A stretch of DNA of 64,000 nucleotides, taken from Ancylobacter sp. IITR112 (GTDB taxonomy: Bacteria; Pseudomonadota; Alphaproteobacteria; Rhizobiales; Xanthobacteraceae). Location of the stretch: the NCBI RefSeq assembly GCF_041415945.1, contig NZ_JBGCUS010000002.1, forward strand, positions 1 to 64,000, written 5' to 3'. How positions within the stretch are numbered: the stretch's first letter is position 1; each line of letters starts with the position of its first letter. Of the stretch, positions 41,547-50,693 are shown in pieces. The notes under the pieces were generated by a model, which was given only the letters and a program-made list of their open reading frames with translations, was not told where the DNA came from and made no database searches. Made by a program: the position numbers and the translations under genes.

Positions 41547-43974
41547 CGCCTATTCCTCTCTGTTGGAGCCAGTGCGCCGGCCAGCTGTCGCCATGCTCGG
41601 CCTTCAGCGCGGCAATCTGCTTGAGATCTTCCTTGCCGGAGGCGCCGGCGAAGGAGAGCGCGACCGGGCCGAGCGCCATGTCGAAAAGCCGCCGGCCTTC
41701 GGGCGAAGCGACGTAGTATTCCCGCTTCGGGAGCGCGGTCGCGACGATCTCGATCTGGCGCTCGTTGAAGCCGATGCGCTCGTAGAACTCGCGTGTACCC
41801 GGCTCACGCGCCGCACCATTCGGCAGGCAGATCTTGGTCGGGCAGGATTCCTTCAGCACGTCGATGATGCCGGACCGCTCGGCGTCCGAAATCGACTGCG
41901 TCGCCAGGATCACCGCGCAGTTGGCCTTGCGCAGCACTTTCAGCCATTCGCGGATCTTGTCCCTGAAGGTCGGATGACCGAGCATCAGCCAGGCCTCGTC
42001 GAGCACGATGAGGCTCGGCGCGCCGGTCAGCCGCTTCTCGATCCGGCGGAACAGATAGAGCAGGACGGGCACGAGGCTTCGCTCGCCCATGTTCATCAGC
42101 TGCTCGATCTCGAAGGTCTGGAAGGAGCGTAGTGACAGCCCGTCGCTTTCCGCATCGAGCAGCTGACCCATCGGCCCGTCGACCGTGTAGTGATGCAGCG
42201 CTTCCTTGATCTCGCGCATCTGCACACCGGAAACGAAATCGGAGAGTGAGCGTCCGTTCGCCGACGCCATCAGGCCGACTTGGCGCGAGATGGCATTGCG
42301 ATGGTCCGGCGTGATCGCCACGCCCTGCAGCGCCACCAGCGTCTCGATCCATTCCGACGCCCAGGCGCGGTCGCCGTCCGTCGCGAGCTCGGAGAGCGGG
42401 CAGAAGGCGAGCGTCGGAGCGCCATCGCCGTCGCTCTCGCCGATCTCGTAGTGGTCGCCGCCGGCGGCCAATGTGAGCGGCAACATCGAGCGGCCCTTGT
42501 CAAACGCGAAGATCTGCGCCTGTGCGTAACGCCGGAACTGCGCGGCGATCAGCGCCAGCAGCGTCGACTTGCCGGATCCGGTCGGGCCGAAGATCAGCGT
42601 ATGGCCGACATCATCGACGTGCAGGTTCAGGCGAAAGGGCGTCGAGCCGCTCGCCACCAGCATCAGCGGCGGCGAGCCCGGCAGATAGTACGGGCAAGGT
42701 GCCGTCGGCGCGCCCGACCAAACCGAATTGAGCGGGATCAGGTCGGCGAGGTTGCGGGTGTTGATCAGCGGCTCGCGGATGTTTGCGTACCAGTTGCCCG
42801 GCAGGCTGCCGAGGAAGGCCTCCGTGGCGTTGATGGTTTCGATCCGGGCGCCAAACCCTTCGGCCTGGACGAGACGGCGGACCGCCTCCGCCTTCTCGCG
42901 CAGCCTGGCCTCGTTGTCGTCGAACAGCACGATCACCGGCGTGTAATAGCCGTAGGCGACGAGCTGAGATGAAGCCTGGGCGATGGCGTCCTCGGTCTCC
43001 GCCACCATCGCCATGGCGTCCTGGTCGACGGAGCCTGACCTGGTCTGAAAAAGCTGGTCGAAGAAGGGCCTGACCTTCTGCTGCCATTTCTTGCGCGTGC
43101 GCTCGAGGCGCGTGCGGGCCTCCTGATCATCGAGGAAGATGAACCGCGACGACCAGCGATAGGTCATTGGCATCAGGTCAAGGGAGTTGAGGATGCCCGG
43201 CCAGCTCTCGGCCGGAAGACCGTCAATGCCGACGACCGCGAGATATCGACTGTCGACCATTGGCGTGAGGCCGTGGCTGAACTCGGCCGTCGCCAGCCAA
43301 TCCAGGTACATCGGGATTTCCGGCAGGCGCACCGGATGGTTCTCGCCGGTGATGCAGAAGCGGATGAACTGAAACAACTCGTCATAGCGGGCGGTCTGGA
43401 AGCCACCTCGCTCCTCGACCGATCGCGTCACCATGCGTCGGATCGACAGCGCGTTGCCGAGATACTGCTCGACCTCGCGGATCGAGGACAGGAAGCTGTC
43501 GAGGACGGTGTCGGCATAGCGTGCGGCACGGCTTTCGCTGTCGGAATAGACATAGCGGGCAAGTCCGGAACGCCGGCGCTCGGGCGGCCGCCAGGTCAGG
43601 ATGAGCGCGTGGCGGCTCTCGAAGTGACCCCTGCCCTCCTGAAAACGCGCGCGCCGCTCGTCGTCGATCGCGCGGGTGACTGCATCGGGAAAATGGCACT
43701 CCTCGCGCGCCGGATAGTCCGACGTGGCAACCCGCACCGCCTCGACCTGGATCATCCAGCCGGTGCCGAGCCGCGACAGGATCGCGTTGATCTGCCGGGA
43801 CACCTCGTTGCGCTCGGCATCCGTCGAGCTCTCGGAGTCAGGCCCGGCAAAATACCAGCCTGCCATGAGCGACCCATCCTTGAGCAGGATGACGCCGTTC
43901 GCCACGAGCGCGGCATACGGCACCAGATCGGAGAAAGACGGGCCCGAATGGCGGAAGGAGCGCAACGCCACCAT
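41518..43974 (-). CDS. trbE: TrbE, VirB4-like transport ATPase
   Basis: An 818-residue cytoplasmic ATPase of the VirB4 family that powers pilus and pore assembly. The N-terminal half is the CagE/VirB4 domain (VPYAALVANGVILLKDGSLM; SDYPAREECHFPDAVTRAID). Walker A FGPTGSGKSTLLA lies near 464-476, Walker B SLIVLDEAWLMLGHP near 655-669, and ILATQSISDAERSG follows. It lies between trbD and trbJ as expected. Confidence 0.96.
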   Translation of the reverse strand: MVALRSFRHSGPSFSDLVPYAALVANGVILLKDGSLMAGWYFAGPDSESSTDAERNEVSRQINAILSRLGTGWMIQVEAVRVATSDYPAREECHFPDAVTRAIDDERRARFQEGRGHFESRHALILTWRPPERRRSGLARYVYSDSESRAARYADTVLDSFLSSIREVEQYLGNALSIRRMVTRSVEERGGFQTARYDELFQFIRFCITGENHPVRLPEIPMYLDWLATAEFSHGLTPMVDSRYLAVVGIDGLPAESWPGILNSLDLMPMTYRWSSRFIFLDDQEARTRLERTRKKWQQKVRPFFDQLFQTRSGSVDQDAMAMVAETEDAIAQASSQLVAYGYYTPVIVLFDDNEARLREKAEAVRRLVQAEGFGARIETINATEAFLGSLPGNWYANIREPLINTRNLADLIPLNSVWSGAPTAPCPYYLPGSPPLMLVASGSTPFRLNLHVDDVGHTLIFGPTGSGKSTLLALIAAQFRRYAQAQIFAFDKGRSMLPLTLAAGGDHYEIGESDGDGAPTLAFCPLSELATDGDRAWASEWIETLVALQGVAITPDHRNAISRQVGLMASANGRSLSDFVSGVQMREIKEALHHYTVDGPMGQLLDAESDGLSLRSFQTFEIEQLMNMGERSLVPVLLYLFRRIEKRLTGAPSLIVLDEAWLMLGHPTFRDKIREWLKVLRKANCAVILATQSISDAERSGIIDVLKESCPTKICLPNGAAREPGTREFYERIGFNERQIEIVATALPKREYYVASPEGRRLFDMALGPVALSFAGASGKEDLKQIAALKAEHGDSWPAHWLQQRGIGDAEALLHQS

Positions 43975-43983
43975 GGCCGGTCC

Positions 43984-44283
43984 TCAGAAACGCCGCCAGG
44001 GCGTCGACGTCGGGCGGTAGTAGGGACGGTAGCCGACGTGGCGGGCATAGACGCGGCGCATCATCGGGTCGGCCTTGGCCATCATCCGCAGCGCCGCCAC
44101 CACCACGACCCAGATCGCAACCCCGAACAGCGCCGAATAGGGCGTCAGAACGACGAAGATCAGGATCGCCGCAGCGAGGCCGGTCAGCAGCACGAGTTCG
44201 CGGTCGGCGCCGAGGAGAAGGTTCGGGCGCGACAACGCCCGATGGATGCGCGAGCGGTCGAGGTTCGATCCCGGTTCAGCCAC
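43984..44283 (-). CDS. trbD: TrbD, VirB3-like protein
   Basis: A 99-residue membrane protein, VirB3 homologue: [20 protein letters not shown] (10-29), two adjacent helices ([40 protein letters not shown]) and a C-terminal [15 protein letters not shown]. The GTG start at 44283 overlaps the trbC stop by eight bases and gives the standard length. Confidence 0.92.
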   Translation of the reverse strand: MAEPGSNLDRSRIHRALSRPNLLLGADRELVLLTGLAAAILIFVVLTPYSALFGVAIWVVVVAALRMMAKADPMMRRVYARHVGYRPYYRPTSTPWRRF

Positions 44284-44647
44284 GACCGCCCTCCCCTGCC
44301 CGCTCGATAAAGGGCGAGGACGCGACGTCGCCGATCGAGGCGCCGCTCGCGCCGAACAGCGCAACGATCTGGGTGGCTCCGAGAAGGATGCCGGCGACGA
44401 GCACGACATACATGAGGCGCCGCGCGAAATCGTTGAGCTCGCCGCCGAAGATGAGCATGCCACCGGCTACAGCGACCGCGGCCAAAGCGATGAAGCCGGC
44501 GACCGGCCCGGTGATCGACTGCTGGATCTGCTGCAGCGGGCCTTCCCAGGGCAGGCTGCCGCCGCCCGAGGCGAAGGCAGGCTCGGCGAGCACCAGCGCG
44601 AGCGCCAGTGCAGCGAGTGCAAGCTTGCACAGACGTTCACGCGACAT
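44276..44647 (-). CDS. trbC: TrbC, conjugal pilin precursor (VirB2-like)
   Basis: A 123-residue pilin precursor. Long signal ([20 protein letters not shown], about 9-28), then two hydrophobic helices ([40 protein letters not shown]) separated by [13 protein letters not shown]. TraF would remove the signal and C-terminal part and may cyclise the product, as in RP4. The ATG at 44647 is chosen since it begins the signal sequence; it overlaps the trbB end. Confidence 0.92.
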   Translation of the reverse strand: MSRERLCKLALAALALALVLAEPAFASGGGSLPWEGPLQQIQQSITGPVAGFIALAAVAVAGGMLIFGGELNDFARRLMYVVLVAGILLGATQIVALFGASGASIGDVASSPFIERAGEGGRG

Positions 44648-45605
44648 GGCGTTCCTCCTTCGGCGAATAGGACTCGGTGCGATAGTGGCCATTGACGAAG
44701 CTCTCGACGTGCAGGACATCGCGGACGACGCGGCCCTTCGGCGTGCGTTCGATCGAGACGATGAGGTCGACGGCCTCGCCGATGACTTGGTGCATCGGCT
44801 GCTGGCTGGCCTCGGCTGTGAGTTGCTCGAGGCGCCGCAGCGCAGATTCGGCTGTGTTGGAGTGAATTGTCGTCACGCCGCCCGGATGGCCGGTGTTCCA
44901 GGCCTTCAACAACGTGAGCGCGGCGCCGTCGCGAACTTCGCCGACGACGATGCGATCGGGGCGCAAACGCATGGTGCTTTTCAGCAGCCGGCCCATGTCG
45001 ATCGCGTCGCTGGTGTGCAGGGCGACCACATTCTCCGCCGCACACTGGATCTCCGCCGTGTCCTCCAGGATCAGGATCCGATCGTCCGGCGCCGATTCGA
45101 CGACCTCTGCAATGACCGCATTGGCGAGCGTGGTCTTGCCCGAGCCGGTACCGCCAGAGATGACGATGTTCATCCGGGAGGTTATGGCGTTGCGGATCAC
45201 GCAGGCCTGATGCTCCGTCATGATCTTCGCCGCGACATAGTCGTCGAGCGGAATGAGCCGCGATGCCCGCCGCCGGATGGTGAAGGCCGGCGCTGCGACG
45301 ACCGGCGGCAGCAGACCCTCGAAGCGGTGGCCGCCGATCGGCAGCTCGCCCGACACGATCGGGCGATCCTCGTCGGCCTCAGAATGCAGCGCGTGCGCGA
45401 CGCTCCCGATCACGATCTCGGCGGTGGCGGCGTTCATCTGCCCGGCCGGCGCGACGCCGTGGCCGAGGCGCTCAATGAAGAGGCGCCCGTCGGGGTTGAG
45501 CATGATCTCGACGACGGTGGCGTCATCGAGGGCGATGCAGAGTTGATCGCCGAGCGCCTCCTGCAGTTTGCGGACCAGGCGCGGATGGGAACGAAGCTGG
45601 GCCAT
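44637..45605 (-). CDS. trbB: TrbB, VirB11-like traffic ATPase
   Basis: A 322-residue hexameric ATPase of the VirB11 family. Walker [18 protein letters not shown] lies near 149-165, the Asp box [14 protein letters not shown] near 178-191, the His box [20 protein letters not shown] near 246-265, and [20 protein letters not shown] near 218-237. It is first of the trb genes, 15 bases after the traI stop. Confidence 0.96.
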   Translation of the reverse strand: MAQLRSHPRLVRKLQEALGDQLCIALDDATVVEIMLNPDGRLFIERLGHGVAPAGQMNAATAEIVIGSVAHALHSEADEDRPIVSGELPIGGHRFEGLLPPVVAAPAFTIRRRASRLIPLDDYVAAKIMTEHQACVIRNAITSRMNIVISGGTGSGKTTLANAVIAEVVESAPDDRILILEDTAEIQCAAENVVALHTSDAIDMGRLLKSTMRLRPDRIVVGEVRDGAALTLLKAWNTGHPGGVTTIHSNTAESALRRLEQLTAEASQQPMHQVIGEAVDLIVSIERTPKGRVVRDVLHVESFVNGHYRTESYSPKEERHVA

Positions 45606-45620
45606 GACCGTCCTCCTGGC

Positions 45621-46244
45621 TCAGGCCGCGCGCAGCTGCGGGCAGAACGTCGAGAAGTACGAGGTGGGCCGGACGCGCTCGAAGCTGCGTCGGTCGGCCG
45701 GCAGGATCCCGGCGACGGCGGTCGTCTCCCCGATCCTTCGCGGCTCCCCTAGCCGCTTCATTGGCCAACCGGCGCGGCTGAGTATGCGTTCGACGCGAAG
45801 GTCGGTACCCGTGACGATTTCCCGATAGCCGCTCACCATCGCCCATTCGATGATCGCGGCGAACATGGTGAGCGTCGCGTCGTGCAGCGACCCCCCTGCC
45901 CTGCCCTCGTCCAGCGCCGTGTCGACGCAAAAGCGGGAACTCTCGACCATGAAGGGGTTCGGCTTGTACAGGCCGGAGGCCGCCAGGTCCGGGAAGAGCA
46001 CGTCCATCATGGTCGGCCCGTCCGCCGGCAGCAGCCGCGCGCAGCCGATGACCTGCGAGCTCGAGGAAAGCGCGACGATGTAGGTTGGCGAGAAGCCGTC
46101 GAACTGGTCTCTCTCGCGACCATCCTTCACATCGACCGCCCAGCCCAATCGATCCTTGAATACGCGGGCGCGAAGTCGATGCATGGAATCGACGAGATCA
46201 GCAAAGTCATCATGCGTATCGGCAGGAATAGCCAGTGCCCGCAT
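45621..46244 (-). CDS. traI: TraI, acyl-homoserine-lactone synthase (LuxI family)
   Basis: A 207-residue autoinducer synthase making an acyl-homoserine lactone from S-adenosyl-methionine and acyl-ACP. Family residues are visible: MHRLRARVFKDRLGWAVDVK with the conserved Arg and Trp, DQFDGFSPTYIVAL with Asp, GCARLLPADGPTMMDVLFPD with the Arg-Leu-Leu-Pro motif, and ESSRFCVD with the Glu and Arg. It heads the trb operon exactly as in Ti plasmids. The ATG at 46244 (MRALAI) has GGAG eight bases upstream and gives Ti TraI length; an upstream extension is less likely. It is divergent from repA. Confidence 0.92.
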   Translation of the reverse strand: MRALAIPADTHDDFADLVDSMHRLRARVFKDRLGWAVDVKDGRERDQFDGFSPTYIVALSSSSQVIGCARLLPADGPTMMDVLFPDLAASGLYKPNPFMVESSRFCVDTALDEGRAGGSLHDATLTMFAAIIEWAMVSGYREIVTGTDLRVERILSRAGWPMKRLGEPRRIGETTAVAGILPADRRSFERVRPTSYFSTFCPQLRAA

Positions 46245-46628
46245 CAGTATTGCTCCGATTCGAGTGTGTTCGGAGACAGGAGGCACGTTTGCGCACATGG
46301 CCGCGACTAGCGAAATTATGAGTGCGACTCGACGGAAGCTGCGCTGAGTCGCGCTGAGAACGAGGAAATCGAGGGCGAGAAACGTCCAAAATCGAACTCC
46401 CAGGGCTAATAGATTTACTAGCCAGTACTCGCCGCGCGTGCGCCCAGCGTCCGGCTAAATAACTGATTCAACGGAATAAACCGATGAAGGCGCGACGCCC
46501 TCCGACGCCTCGCGTTAATGACCTGTTAACTCTATTCTCCTTGCCACGCCGGGAGAATCGGGGATACTGGCGCTAAATTGGCCAGATCACATCATTCTGG
46601 CGCTATTTTCCTCGCGAGGCCAGTTGAA
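46245..46628. promoter_or_regulatory. Divergent traI / repABC control region
   Basis: In Ti plasmids this gap holds tra boxes that let TraR drive both traI-trb and repABC. I found no clear 18-bp tra-box palindrome here. Visible features are AT-rich promoter-like sequence at 46450-46540 (TTAATGACCTGTTAACTC) and the direct repeats listed separately. Confidence 0.5.
46567..46609 (+). repeat. Direct repeats upstream of repA
   Basis: CTGGCGCTAAATT (46567-46579) and CTGGCGCTATTTT (46597-46609) are spaced exactly 30 bp, and each is followed by a GGCCAG block. They end 20 bp before the repA start and may be RepA operators. Confidence 0.55.
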
Positions 46629-47816
46629 ATGGGTGCGCTTCCACCTTTCGAATTTGATGAGAAGATCCTTGGCCAAGGCGCCGAGATCTCACGGAGGCTC
46701 GACCAGCTTCGTCTGGAGAACTTTCCGCCGGACGCGAAGAAGACGTTGCGGCGCTTCCCGATGTCCGAGGTTGCACACTACCTTGGGATTAGCCCCAACA
46801 ATCTCAAGCGGCTTCATCTCGAAGGAAAGGGACCGGAGCCGCTCATTGCTGCGGCGGGCCGCCGTTTCTACACGGCCGAGCAAATGATGGAGTTGCGGCA
46901 CTATCTCGACAAGAACGGTCGCTCGGACGCCAAGAAATATGTCCCCTTCCGAAAGCCGGGCGAGAAGTTGCAGGTCGTCGCCGTGGTCAATTTCAAGGGC
47001 GGTTCCGGCAAGACGACGACGGCTGCACATTTGGCGCAGCATCTTGCGCTGACGGGGCATCGTGTTCTGGTGGTCGACCTCGACCCGCAGGCGTCGCTCT
47101 CCGCATTGCATGGCTTTCAGCCGGAGCTGGACGGGAATCCGTCGCTCTATGATGCAATCCGATATGACGACAAGCGCCGTCCGATCGCGGATGTGATCCT
47201 GCCGACGAATTTCCCTTTGCTGGAGATCATTCCGGCCAATCTCGAGCTGCAGGAGTTTGAGTTCGACACTCCCCTCTCGATGCAGACGTCGAACGAAGGT
47301 AAAAGGTTCTATAGCCGGCTTGGACGGTCGCTCGCGGAGGTCGATGAACGCTTCGACGTCGTCGTGATCGACTGCCCCCCACAATTGGGTTTCCTCACTC
47401 TGACCGCGCTGACGGCGTCGACCTCCGTGCTGGTCACGGTCCATCCCCAGATGCTCGACCTGATGTCGATGAGTCAGTTCCTTCTCATGCTGGGGAACTT
47501 CGTCAAATCCATCCGCGAAAAAGGCGCTCCGGTGAAGATCGACTGGCTCCGCTATTTGATCACCCGGTTCGAGCCAACCGATGTGCCTCAGACCCGAATG
47601 CTGGGCTTCATGCAGACCGTCCTGGCCCAGGAACTGCTCAAGAATCCCATGCTGAAATCAACGGCGATTTCCGACGCCGGCTTGACCAAGCAGACGCTCT
47701 ACGAGGTCGAGCGCAAGAGCTTTAGTCGCGACACTTACGACCGCGCGATCGAGGCCTTGGACGCTGTGAATTTCGAAGTCCAGGGACTGATCCACCGCGC
47801 ATGGGGGCGGATGTGA
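46629..47816 (+). CDS. repA: RepA, ParA-family plasmid partition ATPase
   Basis: A 395-residue Walker-type ATPase of the repABC cassette. The N-terminal MerR-like/winged helix region has MSEVAHYLGISPNNLKRLHL (about 45-64), the deviant Walker A KGGSGKTTTAAH lies near 124-135, VVDLDPQASLSALHG near 150, and VVIDCPPQLGFLTLTALTA near 243. It binds DNA to repress its operon and, with RepB and parS, segregates plasmid copies. The start at 46629 (MGALPPF) gives family length; a TTG 51 bases upstream is less likely. Confidence 0.95.
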   Translation: MGALPPFEFDEKILGQGAEISRRLDQLRLENFPPDAKKTLRRFPMSEVAHYLGISPNNLKRLHLEGKGPEPLIAAAGRRFYTAEQMMELRHYLDKNGRSDAKKYVPFRKPGEKLQVVAVVNFKGGSGKTTTAAHLAQHLALTGHRVLVVDLDPQASLSALHGFQPELDGNPSLYDAIRYDDKRRPIADVILPTNFPLLEIIPANLELQEFEFDTPLSMQTSNEGKRFYSRLGRSLAEVDERFDVVVIDCPPQLGFLTLTALTASTSVLVTVHPQMLDLMSMSQFLLMLGNFVKSIREKGAPVKIDWLRYLITRFEPTDVPQTRMLGFMQTVLAQELLKNPMLKSTAISDAGLTKQTLYEVERKSFSRDTYDRAIEALDAVNFEVQGLIHRAWGRM

Positions 47817-47817
47817 T

Positions 47818-47833
47818 GTTGACCGCCGTCAAA
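47818..47833. other. parS: parS-like partition site between repA and repB
   Basis: GTTGACCGCCGTCAAA fits the repABC parS pattern GTTNNCNGCNGNNAAC at all fixed positions but the last. It contains the inverted repeat TTGAC-CGCC-GTCAA and lies one base after the repA stop, a common position. RepB would bind here. Confidence 0.8.
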
Positions 47834-47888
47834 ACAGTCAAAAGGCGTCGTATTTTCAACCGGATAGACGATATTGTGAGGTCGAGCG

Positions 47889-48884
47889 ATGGCTCGTAAG
47901 AACCCCTTTGCCAGTATACTGACTGACAAGGATCAGCCCGCCGAACGTTCCGTCGTGGAATATGCGGCAAGGGGCGCGTCGCGCTCAATACTCGGCACGC
48001 TGGACGAAATGGCGGCGCGCGCCGACAAGCTTGCCACGGGCGAGACGATCGTTGAGCTCGAACCCGACACGATCGACGCCTCATTCGTGCGCGATAGGCG
48101 AGCGCACAACGAGCAGGAGTTCAATGAGCTCCTCGAGGCGATCCGCGAAAACGGCCAGAACTCCCCTATTCTCGTCCGCCCTCATCCCAAGGCGAGCGGC
48201 CGCTATATGGCTGTGTTCGGTCATCGTCGCCTCCTGGTCGCGAAGACGCTGGGCCGAAAGGTTCGGGCCGTCGTCAAGGAGATGGTGGATCGCGAACACG
48301 TCGTGACGCTCGGCCAGGAGAATTCGGCTCGGTCGAACGCACCGTTCATCGAGCGGGCGCTGTTTGCTGCCGACCTCGCCCGTCTCCGCTACGACGAGGA
48401 CAATGCCATAATTCTCAAGGCGCTCTCGATCGATCGCACCACCTTGTCGAAAATGCTGTCGGTCGCGGCGTTGCCGGCGAGCATTCTTGAAGCGATCGGC
48501 GAGGCCAAGGGCGTCGGCCGTGATCGTTGGTACGAGTTTAAGCTGTTGATGGACAAGCCATCCAACCAAGACGTCGCGTTTGAGGTGATCAAAGAAGAGG
48601 GCTTCGCTGCCCTTCCGAGCGATGCGCGCTTCGATCGCCTTGTCCAGCGGCTCAAGGCAGTTCGGTCGCGAACGCGGGCGCAGGCCGGTCCCGAGAAGCG
48701 CAGTTGGTCGCCGACCGGAGGCTCCGTGTCGGCTGATATCACCGCGGATGCGAAACGCTTCATTCTGGCGATCAAGGCCAAAAGTTCGGAAGCGCGAGCA
48801 TTCGGAGATTATTTGTCGGAGAACCTTGATCGCCTCTACGAGGCGTTCCGGCGGGATTCGACCCAACCGAGAGAGGAACCGTAA
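47889..48884 (+). CDS. repB: RepB, ParB-family partition protein
   Basis: A 331-residue centromere-binding protein. ParB N-terminal domain: SFVRDRRAHNEQEFNELLEA, IRENGQNSPILVRPHPKASG and YMAVFGHRRLLVAKTLGRKV with the GHRR box near 104. HTH-type core: QENSARSNAPFIERALFAAD, and KALSIDRTTLSKMLSVAALP near 177-196. The C-terminus is basic and less conserved. It works with RepA and the parS-like site just upstream. The start MARKNPFASIL is typical of the family. Confidence 0.94.
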   Translation: MARKNPFASILTDKDQPAERSVVEYAARGASRSILGTLDEMAARADKLATGETIVELEPDTIDASFVRDRRAHNEQEFNELLEAIRENGQNSPILVRPHPKASGRYMAVFGHRRLLVAKTLGRKVRAVVKEMVDREHVVTLGQENSARSNAPFIERALFAADLARLRYDEDNAIILKALSIDRTTLSKMLSVAALPASILEAIGEAKGVGRDRWYEFKLLMDKPSNQDVAFEVIKEEGFAALPSDARFDRLVQRLKAVRSRTRAQAGPEKRSWSPTGGSVSADITADAKRFILAIKAKSSEARAFGDYLSENLDRLYEAFRRDSTQPREEP

Positions 48885-48890
48885 CCGCAA

Positions 48891-48941
48891 AAGAAAAAGG
48901 CCCCCGAAACGAGTTCCGGAAGCCCTTCTCCTAGATTGAGC
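48891..48941 (-). ncRNA. Antisense RNA (ctRNA) of the repABC cassette
   Basis: On the minus strand of the repB-repC gap, a promoter-like pair (TTGACT at 48976-48971, 17-base spacer, GATTCT at 48953-48948) directs a short transcript. It ends at a strong terminator stem (GGCTTCCGGAAC / GTTTCGGGGGCC, 48924-48899) followed by TTTTTCTT. Length of about 45-50 bases, site and orientation match the ctRNAs that limit RepC synthesis in repABC plasmids. Confidence 0.8.
48899..48924 (-). terminator. Terminator of the antisense RNA
   Basis: A 12-bp stem with several G-U pairs and a two-base loop, followed on the minus strand by a T-run (48898-48891). Confidence 0.8.
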
Positions 48942-49048
48942 ACCTAGAGAATCGCACTTCCGCGAATCGCAGTCAAGAGTCCTACAACAGGTCAAGACGT
49001 CGTTTTCGGCGAGCCGGCTTCTTTTGCCTAGCGATAGGTGAAGGGAAA

Positions 49049-50365
49049 ATGGAGACGTATGTTGCGACGACGCCCTTTGGGCGGCGAACCATGAAGCTTG
49101 GCCAAATTGCAAGCCAGGTGAAGGCACGCACGGCGGCGAAGGACGCCGTCGTGCATAAGTGGCAGACCTTTCAACACATCCGCGAGGCCCGGGATCTCGT
49201 CGGAGCAACGGATCGCGCGCTTGCGATCCTGAATGCGCTGTTGTCGTTCCATCAGGAGACGGCTCTCTCCATAGATAGCGATATCGTCGTATGGCCGTCG
49301 AACGAGCAACTGATGGCCCGTGCCAACGGCATGCCGCCCACGACCCTTCGCCGGCATCTCGGCGTGCTCGTCGAGTGCGGGCTGATCATTCGGCGGGATA
49401 GCCCGAACGGGAAGCGCTACGCTCGGAAGGGGCGGGGAGGGCAGATCGAGCAGGCCTTCGGCTTCGATCTCTCGCCGATTGTCGCGCGCGCTGCCGAGTT
49501 CAAGGACATGGCGGAAGCCGTGCAGACCGAGAAGCAGGCCTTCCGCGTCGCCAAGGAGCGGCTGACGCTCCTGCGCCGGGATATCGTCAAGATGATCGAC
49601 ACCGGCATCGAGGAACGCGTGCCGGGCAACTGGGGAAAGGTCCAGCAGAGCTACCAGGCGGTAATAAGCCGTTTACCACGTTCGGCACCCCGACGGCTGG
49701 TCGAGAGCATCTGCGAGGAGCTTGAGGCGCTCTGGCGGGATATCCGTGAGGTGCTGGAATCATTTGTAGATTCCCAAAAAATGGACGCCAATGAGTCCCA
49801 TTCTGGTCGCCACAAACAGAATTCAAATCCAGACCTTCATACTGAATCTGAATATAGCCTTCGAAATGAAAAAGAAGCGGACGGCAGCGTCAGGAAAGCC
49901 GACAACATCCGGAGCCTACCGAAGCGGGAATTGCCTCTTGGGATCGTGCTCGACGCCTGCCCTGGCGTGCTGGAACTGATGCAGGGCGGCGAAATCCGGC
50001 ACTGGCGGGACTTCCTGGCCGCGGCGGAACTGGTCCGGCCGATGCTGGGGATCAGCCCGAGCGCCTGGCGGGAAGCACAGGAGGCGTTGGGCGAGCAGCA
50101 CGCCGCCATCACGCTGGCCGCGATCTACCAGCGCGCCGACCAGATCGGGTCACCCGGCGGCTATCTGCGCAGCCTGACGGAGCGCGCAAAGGAGGGGAAG
50201 TTCTCGACCTGGCCGATGATCATGGCGCTGCTGCGGGCCAAGCTCGATGCGCAGAAGGCCCGGCACGATACGGAACGGCAGCAGTCGGCGGATTCCGGCG
50301 AGGGTGGCGGTCTCCACGTCTCGGAAGCGCTGCTGAAAAGCCTGAAGAAGCCGAAGGGGCGATAA
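49049..50365 (+). CDS. repC: RepC, replication initiator
   Basis: The 438-residue initiator of repABC plasmids; it acts at an origin within its own gene. N-terminus: METYVATTPFGRRTMKLGQI, then the winged-helix part ATDRALAILNALLSFHQETA and VVWPSNEQLMARANGMPPTT with LRRHLGVLVECGLIIRRDSP. The C-terminal part PLGIVLDACPGVLELMQGGE and SGGYLRSLTERAKEGKFSTW-like sequence (SPGGYLRSLTERAKEGKFST) is also as in the family. An AT-rich stretch at 49765-49890, unlike the GC-rich rest, is the probable oriV. Confidence 0.95.
   Translation: METYVATTPFGRRTMKLGQIASQVKARTAAKDAVVHKWQTFQHIREARDLVGATDRALAILNALLSFHQETALSIDSDIVVWPSNEQLMARANGMPPTTLRRHLGVLVECGLIIRRDSPNGKRYARKGRGGQIEQAFGFDLSPIVARAAEFKDMAEAVQTEKQAFRVAKERLTLLRRDIVKMIDTGIEERVPGNWGKVQQSYQAVISRLPRSAPRRLVESICEELEALWRDIREVLESFVDSQKMDANESHSGRHKQNSNPDLHTESEYSLRNEKEADGSVRKADNIRSLPKRELPLGIVLDACPGVLELMQGGEIRHWRDFLAAAELVRPMLGISPSAWREAQEALGEQHAAITLAAIYQRADQIGSPGGYLRSLTERAKEGKFSTWPMIMALLRAKLDAQKARHDTERQQSADSGEGGGLHVSEALLKSLKKPKGR
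49765..49890. other. oriV: AT-rich segment in repC, probable oriV
   Basis: This part of repC is clearly AT-richer than its surroundings and encodes a low-complexity linker (NESHSGRHKQNSNPDLHTES). In studied repABC plasmids the replication origin is such an AT-rich stretch inside repC. Confidence 0.6.
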
Positions 50366-50375
50366 AGGCAGAGGA

Positions 50376-50693
50376 GTGCGGTTTGATGAACTTGTCCGCA
50401 AGGAGCGAAATGACTATCTTTCAAGGGTCATGAGCACGCATCTGGCCTTGGTCCTGTCGACGGTGAACGCACCCTATGGCGAGCAGCTTGACGGTGCGCA
50501 GCTGGCTCATTGTCTGTCGGATATCACACTGGCAAAGCAGTATCCCGGCCAGGTAAGCGCCTTCCTGGGAGAGGTGCCTCTCGCCAACCAGCTGAAGTTC
50601 GCGGACGCTTATCACATTCCGTTTGCGTCGCTGAAGGCTCTGGCAAGTGATTTCGCGGCCTGGTCGGGCGAGAGCTATGCTCTCGCCGCCTGA
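50376..50693 (+). CDS. Antitoxin-like partner of the AbiEii-type toxin
   Basis: A 105-residue helical protein directly upstream of and overlapping the nucleotidyltransferase toxin gene (TGATG). The region LVLSTVNAPYGEQLDGAQLA, HCLSDITLAKQYPGQVSAFL and GEVPLANQLKFADAYHIPFA does not resemble classical AbiEi (winged helix), so it may be an alternative antitoxin. Start codon uncertain: GTG at 50376 or ATG at 50430. Antitoxin role is inferred only from the operon. Confidence 0.6.
   Translation: MRFDELVRKERNDYLSRVMSTHLALVLSTVNAPYGEQLDGAQLAHCLSDITLAKQYPGQVSAFLGEVPLANQLKFADAYHIPFASLKALASDFAAWSGESYALAA

Noticed and set aside
46245..46628. tra box between traI and repA
   Set aside because: No 18-bp palindrome like the Ti consensus could be found by eye; left as a finding about the missing traR.
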